64,000 bases of DNA. Origin: Cupriavidus sp. YR651. Lineage in GTDB: Bacteria > Pseudomonadota > Gammaproteobacteria > Burkholderiales > Burkholderiaceae. Below are positions 8,867 through 17,901 of this stretch, in pieces (position 1 is the first letter of the stretch; each line of letters begins with the position of its first letter). Under the pieces are notes generated by a model. The model saw only the letters and a list, made by a program, of their open reading frames with translations, did not search any database and was not told where the DNA came from. Location: contig NZ_FMYZ01000005.1 of NCBI RefSeq assembly GCF_900101625.1, positions 434,001 to 498,000 on the forward strand, read 5' to 3'. The position numbers and the translations under genes are program-made.

Positions 8867-10606
8867 ATGTACGTCTATGACGCCATCGACCAGGTCCTCA
8901 TCGACGAACGCGTCGTGCAGTTCGCGGACCAGACGCGCCGCTTTCTGGACGGCGCGCTCTCTGAAGATGAGTTTCGCGTACTGCGCCTGCAGAACGGCCT
9001 GTATATCCAGCGCCATGCGCCCATGCTGCGGGTGGCGATTCCTTACGGTATGCTGGCGTCCCGGCAGTTGCGCAAGCTCGCGCAGATCGCGCGCCGCTGG
9101 GATCGTGGTTACGGGCATTTCAGCACGCGCCAGAACCTGCAGTTCAACTGGCCAAGGCTGGAGGATGCTCCCGCCATCCTCGCGGAGCTGGCCACGGTGC
9201 AGATGCACGCCATCCAGACCAGCGGCAACTGCATCCGCAATACCACCACGGACCACTTTGCCGGCATCGCGCCCGATGAACTGGTGAACCCGCTGGTGTG
9301 GTGCGAGATCGTCAGGCAATGGTCGATGCTGCATCCCGAGTTCGCGTTCCTGCCGCGCAAGTTCAAGATCGCCATCAGCGGCGCGGTGACGGACCGGGCC
9401 GCGGTCGGCGTCCATGACATCGGGCTGCAAGCCGTGGAACAGGACGGGCAAACCGGCTTCAAGGTCTGGGTCGGTGGCGGCATGGGCCGCACGCCGATGG
9501 TGGGCAAGCTGATCCATCCCTTCGTGCCGTGGCAAGACCTGCTGACGTACCTGCAGGCGACGCTGCGCGTCTACAACCTGCACGGCCGTCGCGACAACAA
9601 GTACAAGGCGCGCATCAAGATCCTGGTGAAAGACCTGACCCCGGAGGTATTTCGCGCTCAGGTGGACGAGCAGTGGCAACGGATCCGTGGCGGCCCGGAC
9701 ACCGTCAGCGAAGCCTTCGTCGCCTCCATCGCGGCGCGCTTCACGATCCCGCCCTATGACCCCGCTGCCGCGGAAGCGCCGGATGACTCCGCCGAACTGG
9801 CCAGGACCGACCCCGCCTTCCGTCGCTGGCTGAAGAGCAACGTGCATCCACACCGGATGCCCGGCTACGCCGCCGTCACGGCATCGCTCAAGGCCACCGG
9901 CCAGGCGCCGGGCGACATGACGGCCGAACAGATGGAGACGATGGCCGACCTCGCCGAGCGTCACGGCTTTGGCGAACTGCGCGTATCGCACGAGCAGAAC
10001 CTGATCCTTGCTGATGTCCGCCGCAGCGGCCTGCACGCCTTGTGGCGGGAACTGGACGCCGCCGGGCTGGCCACGCCTAACGTGGGCATGATCACCAACA
10101 TCATCGCCTGCCCCGGCGGCGACTTCTGCTCGCTGGCCAATGCCGTCTCGATTCCCCTCGCACAGGCCATCCAGGAGCGCTTCGACGACCTCGACCATGT
10201 GCACGACATCGGTGAACTGGACCTGAACATCTCGGGCTGCATCAACTCGTGCGGGCATCACCATGTCGGCCACATCGGCATCCTCGGCGTCGACAAGGCC
10301 GGGCAGGCCTGGTACCAGATCACCATCGGCGGCCGGCAGAACGGCGCCGACGGCCAGGGCCGCCCGGATGGCGGAGCGGCAGGCGGAGCGGCCATCGGTC
10401 GGATCATCGGGCCCTCCTTCGCCCAGGAACAGGTGCCGGATGTGGTCGAGCGCCTGATCGAAACCTATCTCTCGCATCGCGACAGCGAAGCCGAGCGCTT
10501 CGTCGACGTGGTCGGCCGCATCGGCATCGAGCCATTCCAACGCGCCGTGTACCCGGACGCCAATACCGGCGCGCGGCGGTCGCGCCAGGAGACGGAAAAT
10601 GCCTGA
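8867..10606 (+). CDS. Nitrite/sulfite reductase haemoprotein (CysI-like)
   Basis: A siroheme/[4Fe-4S] reductase of 579 aa. The duplicated ferredoxin-like/siroheme modules are visible (GHFSTRQNLQFNWP, TSGNCIRNTTTDHFAG), and the cluster ligands are C-x5-C at residues 415/421 (CPGGDFC) and C-x3-C at 458/462 (CINSC). It carries out six-electron reduction of sulfite to sulfide, or nitrite to ammonia. In related betaproteobacteria this type with a DUF934 partner belongs to assimilatory sulfate reduction. Here it sits 28 bases after cyoD, with GGAG before its ATG and no visible terminator between. Substrate not decidable from sequence alone. Confidence 0.9.
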   Translation: MYVYDAIDQVLIDERVVQFADQTRRFLDGALSEDEFRVLRLQNGLYIQRHAPMLRVAIPYGMLASRQLRKLAQIARRWDRGYGHFSTRQNLQFNWPRLEDAPAILAELATVQMHAIQTSGNCIRNTTTDHFAGIAPDELVNPLVWCEIVRQWSMLHPEFAFLPRKFKIAISGAVTDRAAVGVHDIGLQAVEQDGQTGFKVWVGGGMGRTPMVGKLIHPFVPWQDLLTYLQATLRVYNLHGRRDNKYKARIKILVKDLTPEVFRAQVDEQWQRIRGGPDTVSEAFVASIAARFTIPPYDPAAAEAPDDSAELARTDPAFRRWLKSNVHPHRMPGYAAVTASLKATGQAPGDMTAEQMETMADLAERHGFGELRVSHEQNLILADVRRSGLHALWRELDAAGLATPNVGMITNIIACPGGDFCSLANAVSIPLAQAIQERFDDLDHVHDIGELDLNISGCINSCGHHHVGHIGILGVDKAGQAWYQITIGGRQNGADGQGRPDGGAAGGAAIGRIIGPSFAQEQVPDVVERLIETYLSHRDSEAERFVDVVGRIGIEPFQRAVYPDANTGARRSRQETENA

Positions 10607-11138
10607 GCACGACCATCCCGCGGGCCAAGTCCGGCCCAATGTGATCCGTGACGGGTGCCTGATCGCGGATAGCTGGCTTTGGCCAACCGGGGATGCACGC
10701 GACGCGGACGCTGCGTGCCCGCCCGATGCGCCCGGCTACGTGGTAACGCCGGAGAACTGGGTGGCCTGCCGCGACCAGTACCGGGTTCGGCGGCATCCGA
10801 TTGCAATCTGCCTGTCGCCGGATGCCGAGCCGCAGTGCTTGCTCGCGCCCGGTGCCACGGTCATCGATCCGACTGGCATCGCGATGATTGCCATCGACTT
10901 CCCGGTGTACACCGATGGCCGCGGCTATTCCATCGCGCAGCTTCTGCGGCACCAGTTAGGCTGGACCGGTGAACTGCGCGCCGTGGGCGATGTGATGATC
11001 GACACCGTGCACTACCTGGCGCGTTGCGGCTTCAACAGCTTTGCGATCAAGCCTGGGCACGACCCGGAAGCGGCACTGCTTGCCCTGGCGACGTTCTCGT
11101 CGTCATACCAGCGTAGCTATGGCCCCGCGAGCCGATAG
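10599..11138 (+). CDS. DUF934 protein, partner of siroheme reductase
   Basis: A 179-aa DUF934 protein overlapping the reductase by eight bases, so translation is coupled. Conserved-looking features include a central segment IAMIAIDFPVYTDGRGYSIA and a C-terminal helical part. Family members are found beside CysI-type reductases and are thought to be accessory; the biochemical role is not established. The usual cysH and cysDN neighbours do not follow here. Confidence 0.85.
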   Translation: MPEHDHPAGQVRPNVIRDGCLIADSWLWPTGDARDADAACPPDAPGYVVTPENWVACRDQYRVRRHPIAICLSPDAEPQCLLAPGATVIDPTGIAMIAIDFPVYTDGRGYSIAQLLRHQLGWTGELRAVGDVMIDTVHYLARCGFNSFAIKPGHDPEAALLALATFSSSYQRSYGPASR

Positions 11139-11651
11139 CGCCGTCCGGCGGCGTTGTCACCATGACCACCCGTGAAGACAGCCAGCCTTCAGGCTGCTTA
11201 TGAGCGATGTACTGCCAAGCCATCCCGTCCCACTCCCCGCCTGACGATCTGTGGTCTGCCATTGCAGACCTATCCAGCGCGCAACTGCATACGATTGTCG
11301 ATATCGCGCTCGCCTCACCGAACGCGCCGACAGATCTTGCTTCATTCAGCGAGCGAATTCTGCGCGTCTTTGGAAACGTCGCGGGCATCGATTCCACGCC
11401 GCCATCGAAATCCCTCCTGCAAGCCCTCTGGGACAAGTATCGGCTTGGCCGTCCGCTATAACTCCGAGCAGGTCGCAGCGTCCGCGATCTGCCCCGGGGA
11501 GCGTTGCGCCACGATCGAGCGAGGCAAGTGCAAGCGAAGCGAAGCGTTCGGTCGACCACCATGAGCACGGGTCATGTGCCCGCGGCTTACTTGCGCGATT
11601 GCATTTGCGCGCCAATGCTTGTTCCTATGTCACCTTGCCGGAGGAACAATC
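11139..11651. other. Intergenic stretch before aldolase gene
   Basis: About 510 bases between the DUF934 stop and the aldolase start. It contains one open frame of 84 codons (listed separately) and no clear hairpin terminator. The only obvious signal is GGAGGAA at 11639-11645, the aldolase ribosome-binding site. Confidence 0.5.
11207..11461 (+). CDS. Possible small hypothetical protein (84 aa)
   Basis: Not recognised. The translation has a believable soluble alpha-helical pattern (DLWSAIADLSSAQLHTIVD, SERILRVFGNVAG, SLLQALWDKYRL) and the frame closes just upstream (TGA at 11201), so ATG 11207 would be the start. No good ribosome-binding site precedes it. It may be a genuine small gene or chance; the composition is slightly less GC-rich than neighbours. 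Confidence 0.35.
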   Translation: MYCQAIPSHSPPDDLWSAIADLSSAQLHTIVDIALASPNAPTDLASFSERILRVFGNVAGIDSTPPSKSLLQALWDKYRLGRPL

Positions 11652-12674
11652 ATGGACACAGGAAGCGAACTGCAAGCCACCGTGGACGCCCTGGTACAAG
11701 CGGGCAAGGGCCTGCTGGCCGCGGATGAGAGCGGGCCGACGATCGCCAAGCGGTTCGAGCGCATCGGGGTGGAATCGAGTGAGGAAAACCGCCGGGTGTG
11801 GCGCAACCTGCTCCTGTCCACACCGGGTCTTGGTGAATTCATCAGCGGCGTGATTCTCTACGAGGAAACGCTGGGCCAGCGCGCCGACGATGGCACACCG
11901 TTGCCAGAACTGGCTGCACGCCTTGGCATCGTGCCCGGCATCAAGGTGGACAAAGGCAAGCTCGCGCTCGCCCACGCGCCGGGAGATGAGGTCACGGAGG
12001 GTCTTGATGGGCTGGCCAGGCGGCTTGCCGGCTATCGCCAGCAGGGCGCGCGCTTTGCCAAGTGGCGCGCGGTGTACAACGTGTCGGACACGCTGCCTGG
12101 ACGGCTTGCGATCCAGGCCAATGCCGAGGCGCTGGCTCGCTATGCCGCCATCTGCCAGGAGACGGGCGTAGTACCCATTGTCGAGCCCGAGGTGCTGATG
12201 GATGGCGCGCACTCCATGGCACGTTGCGCCGAGGTCACCGAGGCCGTGCTGCACGAAGTCTTTCACGCTTTGCATCGGCACGCAGTGGTGCTCGAACACA
12301 TGCTGCTGAAACCCAGCATGGTGCTTCCCGGCAAGGAAGCCGGGCACGCCGCACCAGCCGAGGTCGCCATGCAGACCGTGCAGATACTCAAGCGCACCGT
12401 GCCGGCGGCTGTGCCGGGCATATTCTTCCTGTCCGGCGGCCAATCCCCGACCGAGGCCACCGCCAACCTCGATGCCATGAACCGGCTCGCCCCTCTGCCC
12501 TGGCGGCTGTCCTTCTCCTACGGCCGCGCCTTGCAGGAACCTCCCCTGCACGCCTGGCACGGCGAGGCCGCCAACACGGCGCAAGCGCAACGGGCGCTGC
12601 TGCAGCGCTCCCGGCTGAATGGCATGGCCTGCCTGGGGCAATATGAAGCGGCGATGGAGAAGGCGGGAGGCTAA
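11652..12674 (+). CDS. Class I fructose-bisphosphate aldolase
   Basis: Schiff-base (class I) aldolase of 340 aa, cleaving fructose 1,6-bisphosphate to dihydroxyacetone phosphate and glyceraldehyde 3-phosphate. Recognisable segments are KGLLAADESGPTIAKRF near the N-terminus, GARFAKWRAVY, and the lysine motif HMLLKPSMVLPG. The ATG at 11652 has a strong GGAGGAA seven bases upstream; a longer open frame from 11574 is not needed. Stand-alone gene; no glycolytic neighbours. Confidence 0.93.
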   Translation: MDTGSELQATVDALVQAGKGLLAADESGPTIAKRFERIGVESSEENRRVWRNLLLSTPGLGEFISGVILYEETLGQRADDGTPLPELAARLGIVPGIKVDKGKLALAHAPGDEVTEGLDGLARRLAGYRQQGARFAKWRAVYNVSDTLPGRLAIQANAEALARYAAICQETGVVPIVEPEVLMDGAHSMARCAEVTEAVLHEVFHALHRHAVVLEHMLLKPSMVLPGKEAGHAAPAEVAMQTVQILKRTVPAAVPGIFFLSGGQSPTEATANLDAMNRLAPLPWRLSFSYGRALQEPPLHAWHGEAANTAQAQRALLQRSRLNGMACLGQYEAAMEKAGG

Positions 12675-13087
12675 ATTGAGCCCTGACGGATGCCAATGAC
12701 ATCGGACGAGGGTTGTATCAAGCAGCGTGGGAGGTCTGCATTTGACGCGAATGTGAGAATCGGCTATTGGCGCCCGTTGGCCGGGCAAGTAGCAACGCTG
12801 ATCAGAGGCCGGGGCCGAACCTCGGCCCAAATACGTCTGAGCGCGATTGGGAATACAGCGCTATCCAGCGAACTGGAGATCCAATTTAGTTGACAGAGTG
12901 ACTGAGGCTCCGAGACAGCGACAGACACTCGTAAAGTGCTGATAGGGACTGTCGACCGCCGGTATGGTAGATTGCAGCCCGCACGCATTCAAGGGGCTCC
13001 GTTTGCCACCTGATATGCAGCCACGCCATCTCGATAAATGGCAGCCAGACAGCCGAAAACGGCACCCGCGCCACCAAAAAACATAGA
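12675..13087. other. Intergenic stretch before MBOAT module
   Basis: About 410 bases with base composition falling toward the AT-richer MBOAT genes. A TTGACA hexamer occurs at 12890-12895 but no convincing -10 lies at standard spacing. Small open frames here lack ribosome-binding sites. No terminator or repeat noticed. Confidence 0.4.
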
Positions 13088-14701
13088 ATGCTTTTCAATT
13101 CCGCGATATTCATTTTCGCCTTTCTTCCGATTACCCTGGCTGGATATTACGCACTGTTATATTTTTCACACAGGGAACTCACGCTCGCCTGGCTGACCTT
13201 GTGTTCGCTGGCGTTCTACGGGTGGTGGAACCCCGCACACCTCTGGCTAATCACAATATCCATTGCGTTTAATTACGCAACCGGACGACTAATCAGTCGC
13301 CCGGGAAGATTCAGGCGAGCGGGATTGATGGTTGGAATTATTACCAACCTGGCGGCGCTCGGGTATTACAAATACTATGATTTCTTCATCGGCACGCTGA
13401 ATTCCGCCCTTGCCACGGATTTCAATCTTCAGCACATTGTCCTCCCGCTTGCCATCTCATTTTTCACGTTTACGCAAATCGCCTTCCTGGTCGATTCGTA
13501 TCGTGGCGAGGCAAACGAGTACAATTTCCTGCACTACTGCCTGTTTGTCACCTTCTTTACACACCTGATTGCTGGGCCAATCGTTCACCATAAAGAGCTT
13601 TTGCCGCAATTCCTACGGGATGAAAAACTGCGCTTCAACACTGAGCAGTTCGCGATCGGAATAACCATCTTCATCTTTGGGCTCTTCAAGAAAATTATTC
13701 TTTCCGACAGCCTTAGCTCGAGCGTTTCTCACGTTTATGGCTCGACCGGGGTGGAGGGAGCAGCAAATCCAGACTTCATCCATGCATGGATAAGCACCCT
13801 ATCCTATACATTGCAATTATATTTCGATTTTTCCGGATATTCGGACATGGCAATTGGCCTGTCACTGCTGTTTGGCGTGAAGCTCCCTATCAACTTCAAT
13901 TCGCCATATAAATCACGCAGCATTATTGAATTCTGGCATCGCTGGCATATTACCCTGTCCAACTTTCTGCGAGACTACCTGTACATAGCACTTGGGGGCA
14001 ATCGGAAAGGCCCCGTTCGCCGTTACCTGAACCTCTGGGTGACCATGCTGCTGGGAGGCGCATGGCACGGAGCAAGCGTTAATTTCATAGTCTGGGGTGG
14101 GCTTCACGGGGCTTATCTCGTCTGCAACCATGCATGGCGCGCCCTATGTCGTGGCGTAATCGACCTCGAACCACCAAAGCTTATCCGGCCGCTAATTACC
14201 GCGTCGGCCGTTGGGCTCACCTTCCTAGCAACCGTGTTTGCCTGGGTTTTTTTTAGAGCAGACACATTGCACTCCGCAACAACCATCGCGTCCGCGATGC
14301 TTGGGAAAAACGGCTTCTCTATCGCACCAGTTTCCGCTGATTTTGCGGTAATCAGTGGCGCACTCAAACAAGCCGCCCTTGAAATAGAAAAAATCCAGAA
14401 TCTAAATTGGCTCCAGAAGGCCATTAGCTTTACTCTGTCCGCCCAAAAGATCGACTTCGGCACCGTCGGGACACTTGCGACTCTTGCCGCGCTCTTGCTC
14501 GTGGTCTGGTTTCTCCCAAACACCTCCGAGGTCTTCAGGGAACACGAGCCTGCTCTTGGACTAGATAGAAGCAATGTCAAGATGCGATGGGGATTCGCTC
14601 TGACACCACAAGCAGGTCTTGCCATCGGCATCGTCGCCATGTTCACGCTATCGCGCCTGTTCTCGGGCACTCCCTCCGAGTTCATGTACTTCAACTTCTG
14701 A
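13088..14701 (+). CDS. MBOAT-family membrane O-acyltransferase (AlgI-like)
   Basis: A polytopic membrane protein of 537 aa. It begins MLFNSAIFIFAFLPI, typical of AlgI/DltB-type MBOAT proteins, and contains YFDFSGYSDMAIGL, EFWHRWHITLSNFLRDYLY and GGAWHGA, the last holding the conserved catalytic His (about residue 327). The family moves acetyl or other acyl groups across the inner membrane to exported polysaccharides. No good ribosome-binding site is visible. The gene is AT-richer than its surroundings and is followed after seven bases by an SGNH-type protein, the usual periplasmic partner. Acceptor polymer unknown; no polysaccharide genes are nearby. Confidence 0.9.
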   Translation: MLFNSAIFIFAFLPITLAGYYALLYFSHRELTLAWLTLCSLAFYGWWNPAHLWLITISIAFNYATGRLISRPGRFRRAGLMVGIITNLAALGYYKYYDFFIGTLNSALATDFNLQHIVLPLAISFFTFTQIAFLVDSYRGEANEYNFLHYCLFVTFFTHLIAGPIVHHKELLPQFLRDEKLRFNTEQFAIGITIFIFGLFKKIILSDSLSSSVSHVYGSTGVEGAANPDFIHAWISTLSYTLQLYFDFSGYSDMAIGLSLLFGVKLPINFNSPYKSRSIIEFWHRWHITLSNFLRDYLYIALGGNRKGPVRRYLNLWVTMLLGGAWHGASVNFIVWGGLHGAYLVCNHAWRALCRGVIDLEPPKLIRPLITASAVGLTFLATVFAWVFFRADTLHSATTIASAMLGKNGFSIAPVSADFAVISGALKQAALEIEKIQNLNWLQKAISFTLSAQKIDFGTVGTLATLAALLLVVWFLPNTSEVFREHEPALGLDRSNVKMRWGFALTPQAGLAIGIVAMFTLSRLFSGTPSEFMYFNF

Positions 14702-14708
14702 TTGATTG

Positions 14709-16166
14709 ATGCGCAAAGCCAGTTCTTATCTGACAGCCATGCTATGCGGGTGCCTCATAGCGTTGGCCGCATGGTGTGCTCTGTTCTATAGCCAATTGGG
14801 GCTGCCCACGACTCACAGCTATTGGACCAGCGCACTTGTTACTCAAAAGCTCGCTGCCGCCCGGAATGCGAGCGGCAACAAGATTGTAGTCATTGCCGGA
14901 TCCAGCGGGAATTTCAACGTCGATGCCGAACTCATTTCCAGGAAACTGGGAATATCAACAGTCAATCTTGGTACACACGCAATTCTGCCGTTGGGGTACA
15001 TGCTCGATCATGCAAGGCCAATACTGCATCGCGGAGATACAGTAATACTTGCACTCGAGTATCTTTACTTCGCGAGTGATGAACGCCTCAGTGAGGCGTA
15101 TCTCGATTACCTCATCTCCCGGGACCCCGAATATTTTCGCAGCCGAGGCCTCCGGGAAAAGGTTGAAATAATTGGTCACGTCTCGCTGAAACGCCTGCTG
15201 ACTGCCAAGAAGGAATCCTGGCAACCTCGCGGGAGCCCGTATCCCTTCAACGTTTATACCGATTTCTTTTACTCGCCGTTCGGTGACACGCACGCGAACA
15301 ACCTGGTTTTCCTCAATGAAACCATGAGGAACGGCCGCGCAGGCGCACTAGTCGAACATCGAATCCCAACCATTTCCGATAAACAAATTAATTGGTCCTT
15401 ATTAGCCGATTTCGTGGCGTGGTGCAAAACTCAAGGCGTCAAAATCATAGCTGTTCCGCCAGCCACAATGAAATTTGATGTTTACCAAGACCCAAAATTT
15501 CGCAGGGGAATTGAAGCCGTTCGGAGACTGTACAGCGACAGGGGTGTTCCTTTTATTGGCGACCCATACGACGCGATGTTGGAACGCGATCTGTTCTTCG
15601 ATACCAACTATCACGCCAATCAACTGGGCAAGCGTAAGTACACGGAACTACTTCTTCACTGGCTTGATGGCGAATTGCCACCTATGCGGACGGATGGCAA
15701 GTTTCAAGAAACATCGGTTGATAGCCCCGTCGACGAAGTGCTACGCCACTTTAATGGTTGGATGCCAATTGCTGGCTTGAGAACATTCGAGGGCCCATAC
15801 CCTGAACGCCAATTGAATGCGGTGGCATGGGGATCTCCACAACTGCGCTTGCAGGTGGACATGGATCGGGACGACCAGAGACTTTTGACACTGGATGCCG
15901 CGCCCATTTCAAATGGACAACCGTTGCACATACTCGTAAATGATCGAGAAATCTATGCTGGTCATCTGGCAAATGCTGATGAGTTCAGCAGAATTGCGGT
16001 AGTGCTACCGCTCAAGAGCGGACAAAACACGATTACGATTCGAACCAGTTCCGCGTCAACGAGTGAGACAGGTATAAGCGCCTTGTTCAGAGAACTATTG
16101 CTATCGCCAAGCCCCGCGAAGGAAAACCACCGTCGAGCCGAACTGCCCCAGAACCGAGCCTCGTGA
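14709..16166 (+). CDS. SGNH-hydrolase-like protein, partner of MBOAT acyltransferase
   Basis: A 485-aa protein with an N-terminal hydrophobic segment (about residues 8-28), so membrane-anchored or exported. It has GSSGNFN (residues 64-70) as a candidate SGNH block I and DTNYHANQLGKRKY as a candidate Asp/His block, seen in AlgJ/AlgX/DUF1574-type proteins. The last 150 residues form a beta-rich domain (LRLQVDMDRDDQRLLTLDA, GQPLHILVNDREIYAGH) that may bind carbohydrate. ATG 14709 is preferred to the TTG at 14706. In this family the protein completes O-acylation in the periplasm. Composition is markedly AT-rich: bases 15361-15420 contain 24 G/C of 60. Confidence 0.7.
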   Translation: MRKASSYLTAMLCGCLIALAAWCALFYSQLGLPTTHSYWTSALVTQKLAAARNASGNKIVVIAGSSGNFNVDAELISRKLGISTVNLGTHAILPLGYMLDHARPILHRGDTVILALEYLYFASDERLSEAYLDYLISRDPEYFRSRGLREKVEIIGHVSLKRLLTAKKESWQPRGSPYPFNVYTDFFYSPFGDTHANNLVFLNETMRNGRAGALVEHRIPTISDKQINWSLLADFVAWCKTQGVKIIAVPPATMKFDVYQDPKFRRGIEAVRRLYSDRGVPFIGDPYDAMLERDLFFDTNYHANQLGKRKYTELLLHWLDGELPPMRTDGKFQETSVDSPVDEVLRHFNGWMPIAGLRTFEGPYPERQLNAVAWGSPQLRLQVDMDRDDQRLLTLDAAPISNGQPLHILVNDREIYAGHLANADEFSRIAVVLPLKSGQNTITIRTSSASTSETGISALFRELLLSPSPAKENHRRAELPQNRAS

Positions 16167-16427
16167 GCTGCCGGACATCCAGCTACCTGTTGCAAAGAGC
16201 ACATCTGTCACTAAATGTCCGTCAAAGGTACGGTGCAGCCATCCATGCGCCCTCGAATCGAGCACAACAAGTTTGTAGCCGCCGAACCCGACACCGCGCT
16301 CCAAGAGCGTCACGATGGTCTGGTGAGATCGCTTGATGGCCGAGTCATGGTGAAGGAGTTACATTTCGTCTGCGGTATCGTGAAGGAATTGGCCTGGCGG
16401 CCAGCTTAGTTCACAGGAGACGCACTC
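16167..16427. other. Intergenic stretch with no clear gene
   Basis: About 260 bases of intermediate composition. Short open frames run on both strands (for example 16215-16409 plus, 16101-16313 minus) but none has a ribosome-binding site or family resemblance. It may be decayed sequence at the edge of the AT-rich pair. Confidence 0.35.
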
Positions 16428-17069
16428 ATGTTTCTCACGCGACTCGTTGCTTACGGCATCGCTGCGTCTGTGCTGACTGGATGTGCGGTTGGACGCGGAA
16501 CAGTCGATCTAACGGCGCCGCACGCTGCAAACCCTTCAACCGGCAAATACGTACGCATCGAACCGGTCCTGGACAAACGCACCTTTACTGTCGCGCCACC
16601 CAGTGCGGACATGGCGTCGTTGGATCCTGATGAAGATACGAGCGATGCGTCCAAGGCACGCGCGATCGGACGCAAGCGGAACACGTTTGGAAAAGCGCTT
16701 GGAGACGTGGTCCTCCCCGAAGGAAAGACGGTGTCTGGATTGGTCGAGAGTGCCTTGGCTACGGGCTTCCAGCAAGCTGGCTACATCGTGGTAATGAAGG
16801 GAGATCCGAATTTCGACGGCGCCGCTTCGGTGAATGCGGAGATCATTGATTTCTGGGCGTGGATTCAACCTGGCTTCTGGTCCGTCACCACCAACCAAAA
16901 GTCCGAGGTCCAGCTAGCTGGCGATGTCGGCGGACTTCATGGCTCCCGGACTATCAAGACACGCGTCAGCGAATCCAAGCAAGTCGTAACGTCCGGAGAC
17001 TGGCGGGAGATCGTGGAGAAGGGACTAGCGGCAATATCGGAGCAGACCAAACAGATTCTCGGCAACTGA
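16428..17069 (+). CDS. Predicted outer-membrane lipoprotein (YajG-like)
   Basis: A 213-aa precursor starting with a lipoprotein signal (AYGIAASVLTGC, Cys at about 19). The mature part has the alternating beta pattern of YajG-type lipoproteins: VRIEPVLDKRTF early, GKTVSGLVESALATGFQQAGY in the middle, and a C-terminal helix EIVEKGLAAISEQTKQIL. The ATG follows CAGGAGACGCACTC, a good ribosome-binding site. Role unknown; related proteins have been linked to the cell envelope. A strong hairpin terminator follows. Confidence 0.7.
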   Translation: MFLTRLVAYGIAASVLTGCAVGRGTVDLTAPHAANPSTGKYVRIEPVLDKRTFTVAPPSADMASLDPDEDTSDASKARAIGRKRNTFGKALGDVVLPEGKTVSGLVESALATGFQQAGYIVVMKGDPNFDGAASVNAEIIDFWAWIQPGFWSVTTNQKSEVQLAGDVGGLHGSRTIKTRVSESKQVVTSGDWREIVEKGLAAISEQTKQILGN

Positions 17070-17122
17070 CCACCCCAACAAGTCCGGCGTGAACTGAGGA
17101 TTCCAGTGGGACCGAAAACGAC

Positions 17123-17156
17123 AAAGCCCGCGTAACCAATTGATTACGCGGGCTTT
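17123..17156. terminator. Bidirectional intrinsic terminator
   Basis: Perfect 13-bp stem (AAAGCCCGCGTAA with its complement) around an eight-base loop, with T-runs on the plus side (TTTTATTT). It lies between the lipoprotein gene and the convergent tRNA-Pro and can end transcription from both sides. Confidence 0.85.
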
Positions 17157-17158
17157 TA

Positions 17159-17237
<79 letters not shown>

Positions 17238-17292
17238 AAGCAAAAGATTATAACAGAGACATTTCGTCGATGGCTAGTGATTCACCGGCAAT

Positions 17293-17727
17293 TTATCCGT
17301 GCCGGGCGATCTCCTTCAACTGCGCCAACAGATGTTGAACTTCCACAATTTCATTGCGCAGCGCGTTCAGATCCACCGAGAGAACCGGCGCCTGTGTCAT
17401 CGCTTCGACCGGTTCGTCCGCCACATCCTGGGGCAGTGCACCCATGGCGTGGTGGCGTCCTTCGTCGAGTCGATTGCGCGCGCCGTTGATCGTGAAGCCC
17501 TGCTCGTACAGCAGTTCGCGAATGCGTCGGATCAGCAGGACTTCGTGGTGCTGGTAGTACCGACGATTGCCGCGACGCTTGACCGGCTTCAGTTGCGTGA
17601 ACTCTTGTTCCCAGTAGCGCAGCACGTGCGGCTTGACGGCGCAAAGCTCGCTGACCTCACCAATGGTGAAGTAGCGTTTTGCGGGAATCGGCGGCAGCGC
17701 TACGCGCTCGCTGGATTTTTCCGTCAT
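17293..17727 (-). CDS. MerR-family transcriptional regulator
   Basis: A 144-aa protein. The N-terminal MerR winged helix is clear: YFTIGEVSELCAVKPHVLRYWE, here residues about 19-40, then RRYYQHHEVLLIRRIRELLYEQGFTI, followed by a short tail with a leucine-rich helix. No cysteine cluster for metals is present. It follows ihfA in this conserved cluster; the role of this ihfA-linked MerR is not established. Effector unknown. Confidence 0.9.
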   Translation of the reverse strand: MTEKSSERVALPPIPAKRYFTIGEVSELCAVKPHVLRYWEQEFTQLKPVKRRGNRRYYQHHEVLLIRRIRELLYEQGFTINGARNRLDEGRHHAMGALPQDVADEPVEAMTQAPVLSVDLNALRNEIVEVQHLLAQLKEIARHG

Positions 17728-17901
17728 GCGATGGGAAGGCAGGTGTCAGGCCGTACGGCATGACTCGGTTGGCGTGGCGTGCACGCGGCATTGCAGGATA
17801 CAGACTGCAAGGGCCGCGGGCAATCCGCCAAACGGGTCAGCTGGAACAGGTGTGTGGGCGCAGCGACGGCGCGAATTTCTCGCGCCGGATCGCATCGGCA
17901 A

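Noticed and set aside
8786..10639. 617-codon minus-strand open frame
   Set aside because: Antisense to the siroheme reductase, which has clear cofactor motifs.
12690..12893. 67-codon open frame after aldolase
   Set aside because: No ribosome-binding site and random-looking translation.
16215..16409. 64-codon open frame
   Set aside because: No ribosome-binding site, no family resemblance, poor composition.
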